A DNA stretch of 12,965 nt, taken from assembly GCA_003024985.2 (NCBI GenBank), contig PXIH01S0017975.1; one strand, given 5' to 3'. The DNA comes from Euperipatoides rowelli. Lineage: Eukaryota; Onychophora; Udeonychophora; Euonychophora; Peripatopsidae. Made by a program: the position numbers and the translations under genes. Shown here in pieces: positions 8,771 to 12,965 of the stretch; positions within the stretch are counted from its first letter, which is position 1, and the number at the start of each line of letters is the position of its first letter. The notes beneath the pieces are model-generated. The model worked only from the letters and a program-made list of their open reading frames with translations. It ran no database searches and was not told the origin of the DNA.

Positions 8771-9131
8771 TACGGTATGTTCCTTTTTGGGGCTTATAAA
8801 TATTTTTTTTTCCAAATTAAGCACCAAAAACACTTCTCTAGAGCAATGCTATGTCAATTTACCTTTCATTTGACATAACTAAAATTGGAATACAGAAGAC
8901 AAATAACACCGCCATACAAAATAAAAAACGAAAATATTCTTTATCTTTAAATAAAAAATCGTCAAAAAAATCAGGTTTTCAGTTTTTCTTATTAAAAAAT
9001 AATCATATAAAATCTGCCATTTAAGCTAGACCCTTCCAAAATGTTTTGTTTAAATCATAATTAAATGTAGTCTTGTTTCATAATGTGATCGAATGCATCT
9101 AATGATTTTGAAATAAGCTTAAACTTTGACC
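8771..9131. other. Non-coding spacer
   Basis: A+T-rich sequence after the repeat cluster. I see no gene, RNA or element boundary here; short frames are composed of A+T-biased residues. Confidence 0.5.
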
Positions 9132-9198
9132 TACGGATTAATCAGTAGTTGAGCATAAAAAGCAATTCAGTTTCTTACGGATAAATCCGTACTTGAGC
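9132..9198 (+). repeat. Duplicated 23-bp dyad, 44-base period
   Basis: Two 23-bp copies at 9132-9154 and 9176-9198 match at 20 of 23 positions; both start TACGGAT and end TTGAGC. The second contains a perfect dyad, TACGGAT-AA-ATCCGTA (9176-9191); the first has a damaged version. The first copy holds GGATTA, the complement of the TAATCC core bound by bicoid/Otx-type homeodomains, but that is only a short match. This could be an ancestral palindrome duplicated locally. Confidence 0.55.
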
Positions 9199-9953
9199 CT
9201 TATTAGGTTAAGTCTGTGCAAATAACTTCTTGGCAAATCACTATATCCATTATTACAAATTCCCTGCCAGAATATTTACAAACTCAATGAAAGTTGCTTG
9301 GAGGTTTTATCTGCAGGCAAGGTATTAGAATCAAATCATTACTGAACTTCAACTAACCCGGATAAAACATTCTTGATTTAAGTTTTGTTCCTCTACTGTT
9401 CTATGTTATTTTATCAAATACAAAAACATTAATAAATTTGTTATAGGCTGCCTCACTGCCATAACTTTAACTGTAGATGACATGGTGGATAATTTGAATT
9501 CTAGGTTGTCATCAGCAAAATCACAATTGCAAGTTTACTGTTCAAACTAATTATTGACTGGTGATCAAAAAAAATTTTTTTTTTTAAATAGACCTCATTT
9601 TGTCTATATAATATATGCATTAGCAGCATTACAATTAGTACCGTATGAACTATAATCATGAGGGAAATCATCACTTTTCCTTGATCATAAATCAGACAAT
9701 TACCGTACTTCTTATATCACTTCCACACGTCTACTTAATAATGTACTCTGTACAAATCTCTTAAAAGCTCGCTTGGGCAAAGATTTCAGAATATAAAGCA
9801 TGATATAAAGAGAACAACAACTGATTGAGCCATTTTACTTCCCTTAGCATGTTTTCAAGCTTAGAAAGAGGAAAACCTTCACATCAGTATCTTACGTTCT
9901 CATTTAGAAACATATAGAAATTATGTATAAGCATTCCTAAAAGAACAAAGGTG
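9199..9953. other. Non-coding spacer
   Basis: A+T-rich, with TACCGTA words at 9639-9645 and 9701-9707 and an adjacent A-run/T-run near 9568-9585. No supportable gene. Confidence 0.5.
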
Positions 9954-10028
9954 ATGAAAGGGTTAAAAGGCCCAAGGAAGAATAGCAGAATAACATGTTA
10001 TTCTTGATGGGCCTTTTAACCCTTTCAT
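9954..10028. repeat. 75-bp hairpin with perfect 21-bp arms and a nested palindrome
   Basis: The left arm (9954-9974, starting ATGAAAGGGTTAAAAGG) is the exact reverse complement of the right arm (10008-10028, ending TTAACCCTTTCAT). Between them lies a second perfect palindrome, AGAATAACATGTTATTCT (9987-10004). Transcribed from either strand it would fold into a long stem with an asymmetric internal loop of 12 against 3 bases, then a further 9-bp stem. Pairing stops abruptly outside the arms. It could be a very small fold-back transposon, a small-RNA precursor, or the scar of a palindromic rearrangement. The absence of any mismatch in the outer arms suggests either youth or constraint. No flanking target duplication is obvious. 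Confidence 0.8.
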
Positions 10029-10154
10029 AGGAAAAATAATTTTTCCTCTTAGAAGTTATCTGAAATACCAACACTAAAGTGCATCGTCTAAATGAAGGAA
10101 CAGCACAAATAAATGCTGTCGTGAGAAAAAATAATTTGAGAGCGAGTCATTTTA

Positions 10155-10346
10155 TTGTCTTCATACTCATCAATCTTCAGGGCCGGGTTTAGAAGAACAG
10201 AGTCCCTAGGTTATTTATTCCATCGTGAAACCCATCCCAATTCTCTGCCCTCACAACAGATGGAAGAGTGTTTTAAACAAAATTTAATAGAGCAATTCGC
10301 AATTTCTCTTCTAGAGGACATAACATGTTTACTGTTAAATACCTAA
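10155..10346 (+). other. Weak 63-codon frame, possible terminal exon
   Basis: A frame of 63 codons is locally less A+T-rich than its surroundings, and its predicted residues are balanced (E, Q, R, S, P present rather than only K, N, I, F). A pyrimidine-rich stretch ends in TCTTCAG at 10174-10180, like a 3' splice site. If used, it would open a 3'-terminal exon running from 10181 to the TAA at 10344-10346. The same place starts CAGGGCCGGGTTTAG (10178-10192), which also resembles the end of a DNA transposon. I recognise no domain, so this is not called as a gene. Confidence 0.15.
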
Positions 10347-10519
10347 GACTAAGTGATTGGGAAAAATGCATAATTGTCAAAATGTACACTTTGAAAAACA
10401 TTTGCAATAAGCTAACTTAGTAAACAATTTCAGCCATTCCATGCTAAAGTGACCCTGGACATTATTTTTAAAAGTTTAATATTTCTTTCTGTAGATTAAT
10501 GATAACTAGTAATCCAGTG

Positions 10520-10538
10520 TTGGTCGAAATTCGACCAA
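10520..10538. repeat. Perfect 9-bp-arm palindrome
   Basis: TTGGTCGAA and TTCGACCAA flank a single A. The preceding bases make CAGTGTTGG (10515-10523), similar to an hAT end, but no matching right end or target duplication was found. Confidence 0.6.
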
Positions 10539-10546
10539 TAAGAAAT

Positions 10547-10588
10547 TCCTTTGTAAAAAGCCGCCACTCCTTTGTAAAAAGCCGCCAC
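10547..10588 (+). repeat. Exact 21-bp tandem duplication
   Basis: Two adjacent identical 21-bp copies (10547-10567, 10568-10588), each ending in AAAAAGCCGCCAC. No mismatch separates them, so the duplication is recent or is a slippage or assembly product. It lies immediately after the palindrome at 10520-10538. Confidence 0.9.
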
Positions 10589-11861
10589 AATGCTAAACAA
10601 TGAATGTTTTAAATTTATATATAAATTTTAGCTCATTGCACTCCCTCTACATATAAACTTTAACTCTGCCAAATCTCACACTCCTCCATGTACCTAATAT
10701 GCTTAAAAACGGATCCAAAGTTTTCCCTTCACGTATTAATATATAGATAATTCCTTATTACATATTTTACAACAGAAATAATAGCAACTCAGTTCTCTAC
10801 ATATGTATTTATTTTATGAGCAAATCTGAAGTGTATGCACACTATAATTTTAATGTGATAATTGATCATTTTTGGCAGCTCTGCTGTTTCCCTCCTTTTT
10901 CTTCACAAAACTGCAATCGTCCCTAAAGGATTAATTATTCACATTTAAATGTTTATTTAAAAGTTTATAGAGTGGTCTTGTCCATTTTTTTTAAAAATTA
11001 TGAGTTTTTCAAAATTTATTACATATTTTTCTTGTTAATCTTGCTATTAATTGTTAAATTATTTTTCCACTTAATTTTTTTTTTTCATTTTTGACTGAAC
11101 AATTTTGTTGTCTTTTCTAGATATTTATACAAATCAAAAATTTAATTTAACATAAGGCTAACCTAACGCCCTCATGCGACACTTTTTTTAAACTGCATAA
11201 ATTTAGTTTACTAGACAGAGTTTAGCATGTGTGAAATAAGTAAGCAATTCATTAATGCTAATCTTAGCTTAATTTAAAATTATAATGTAAATTTAAAAGC
11301 AGATTCTATATTATTTTTTTAATTTTATTCATTAAATAGATTCTTATTTTAAATATAGTACTATAATTTTATGATATTAATTATAATCTAATTAAAATTC
11401 GTTTGTGCAGCAAATGTTTAAATAAATTTTGTTAAAAGCATTTTAATTAATTATTTTCTAACAAGATTAATCATCTCTTAATAAAATTTTGTTTGTAATG
11501 GTATCAGTTTACAGTTTTAGATTTGGCTTACATTATTGATTCCTTTATCACATAAATTAATGGTCTTTGACAATAATATTTCTCGTAAAAAGGGAAATTT
11601 GAAGAAAATTTAACTGGGTAAATTCAATAAAGAAATTTGAATAAAATCCACCTGCCTAGACTTGGATTCATTAGTTTCATGACCATAAAAAGGCCAACAT
11701 TCATTAATAAAATAGAAAACTTAGGAATTCAATGCTAAGATCGTTCTTTAAAAAAAATATTAGGATTTTAAGTCTTAAATCAATAACAACTAATTTTATA
11801 TGCAATGCATATAAATAAGCCTTTTGTATACATACTAATACTATATATAAAACATACTTTG
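10589..11861. other. Long non-coding stretch
   Basis: About 1.3 kb of very A+T-rich DNA. I see no reading frame, RNA gene or element boundary that I can support. Confidence 0.55.
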
Positions 11862-11947
11862 TACAGTGTTTACAGTACATAATTTTTGCTGTATATAAAT
11901 TACAGTAAATACTGTATATAATATACTGTATACAGTATACTGTATAT
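11862..11947. repeat. TACTGTA/TACAGTA-rich palindromic patch
   Basis: ACAGT and ACTGTA words recur in both orientations over about 85 bases, including a perfect 18-bp palindrome TATACTGTATACAGTATA (11922-11939). It behaves like a cryptic simple repeat, probably grown by slippage and prone to cruciform formation. Confidence 0.7.
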
Positions 11948-12001
11948 ATCGGGGATGAAAATGTTGAACGGATGGTGGGATACGCGCCTAAAAATTCTAA
12001 A

Positions 12002-12031
12002 TCCCGTCTTCATAAAATTACAAAGACGGGA
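12002..12031. repeat. Inverted repeat TCCCGTCTT / AAGACGGGA
   Basis: Perfect 9-bp arms around a 12-base loop, in an unusually GC-rich spot for this neighbourhood (11949-12031). There is no U-run or coding context to suggest a terminator, and nothing supports an RNA gene. Confidence 0.55.
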
Positions 12032-12811
12032 AATTGCATCTAGGTTTTTTTCTTTTTCCAATGTTTAAAAGTTTTTTAATTAATCCCGCACAAAAGATAT
12101 CAGAAAAATTAAAGATTATGACAATAGATTTTTATAGTGGTAACTGTATTATTATTTACAGTACTTGTAAAAACTTTGTACTTTCATATATTTTTTAATG
12201 ACTGACAGCTGAACTTACAGCATTACGTTCCCATAATTTTATTATGAAGGTTAAAAAAAAAGTAGATTTGTAAAATAAAATCAGTAGATGTAAATTTGGC
12301 AACTGTTACAAACATGGAGTAAGATTTGCCTTATTTATTTTAAATGATCTTAATATAAAATAATGGACAATAATTAGCAAGAATGAAATATATTTATTTA
12401 TGATCCTGTTGATTTAATTTTAAATAAATAATTACGCTTAGTTGCGAATCATACCTGTGAGTTTTTTTGTTTTTTTTTGTTTATGGCTGTAATTGCTCAT
12501 AAATCTTTCCAGGCAACATTTAAGATTAGGCCTTGTTTCATAATTATAAAATACACAGACAAATAAATTGTAGGCTATATTCAGGGCAAAGTAACAATAA
12601 AATTGCAATTAACTTTTAAAACGAGAGTTTTAAGTTTAAATGAACAAGTAAAAGAAAAAGTATTTTTAGTTTTTTTTTTTAAAAAAAAAAATCCTATTAA
12701 TTTCAGAAAAATAATTATATATGAATAAGATTAGAATGTTTATTCAATTACAATAGACATGGTAAAAATTAACCTTATAAAATTACAGTATCTACTGTCT
12801 ATTATTATCGT
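12032..12811. other. Non-coding spacer with T11A11 palindrome
   Basis: A+T-rich sequence without a supportable gene. At 12670-12691 eleven T residues run directly into eleven A residues, a 22-bp perfect palindrome of homopolymers that is a likely site of sequencing or assembly error. Confidence 0.55.
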
Positions 12812-12819
12812 GTGATGAA

Positions 12820-12965
12820 CAGTGATGGGAAAGTAATTGGTAAAAATACTCCAATTACTTGTAACGAATATTTTTCTAGTAATTTGAGGAGTAATCATTA
12901 CTTTTTTAAAATGTGTAATTATACTTATAATCTACTCTTGGATAAATCAAAGTAATCGTTACTTT
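12820..12965 (+). mobile_element. Left end of an hAT-type element, running off the window
   Basis: CAGTGATGGGAAAGTAAT (12820-12837) matches the CAGTGNTGGG start of many hAT-superfamily elements. It is followed by repeated GTAAT/ATTAC words, the style of sub-terminal sequence known from non-autonomous hAT families whose ends read as runs of AGTAACT-like words. AAGTAATTGG (12831-12840) pairs perfectly with CCAATTACTT (12851-12860). The 8 bases before the terminus, GTGATGAA (12812-12819), would be the target duplication, but the other end lies outside the window, so neither the duplication nor the element's length can be confirmed. No coding sequence is visible in the part seen. Confidence 0.6.

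Noticed and set aside
8601-8878. Three overlapping frames of 61-90 codons on both strands
   Set aside because: They pass through a G13 run and the 16-bp repeats; the frames are open on both strands because the block is GC-richer, and no domain is seen.
10515-10523. CAGTGTTGG as the start of a complete hAT element
   Set aside because: No complementary right terminus and no second copy of the preceding TAGTAATC were found downstream.
12002-12031. Intrinsic terminator
   Set aside because: The stem is perfect, but this is eukaryotic-looking DNA, no gene ends here and no T-run directly follows.

Overview
The window looks like nuclear DNA of an invertebrate animal. It is strongly A+T-rich, gene-sparse, and full of homopolymer runs, short palindromes and decayed transposon ends. 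There is no bacterial-style gene packing. Repeated words such as TAGGCCTA and TACCGTA, and the kinds of element termini seen, would fit an arthropod, perhaps an insect. That placement is a guess from sequence texture and not a demonstration.

Layout: bases 1-532 are non-coding and hold a decayed tRNA-like stretch (about 282-339) that could be the head of a tRNA-derived SINE. Bases 533-2800 hold the only convincing gene, one uninterrupted 755-codon reading frame for the mitochondrial ribosome-recycling GTPase GFM2 (EF-G2mt, RRF2). All five GTPase motifs and the C-terminal EF-G domains are intact. No intron interrupts it, which is notable for an animal GFM2. An AATAAA at 3495-3500 followed closely by a 12-A run may mark its 3' end, or the end of a retroposed copy.

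From about 3526 to the right edge (roughly 9.4 kb) I find no supportable protein gene. This part holds a 154-bp hAT-like MITE with near-perfect 8-bp target duplications (7514-7683) and a locally GC-richer block (8101-8770) with many copies of a 16-bp word close to GGCGCTCTTGTTYGGC in both orientations. It also holds a duplicated dyad (9132-9198), a 75-bp hairpin with perfect 21-bp arms (9954-10028), a 21-bp perfect tandem duplication (10547-10588), a TACTGTA/TACAGTA-rich palindromic patch (11862-11947), and what looks like the left end of another hAT-type element running off the right edge (12820-12965).

The gene itself is a known housekeeping factor: with mitochondrial RRF it is expected to split mitochondrial ribosomes after termination. 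I do not see a new multi-gene system. The items most worth following are the 16-bp repeat cluster, the long hairpin, and whether the intronless GFM2 frame is the native gene or a functional retrocopy.
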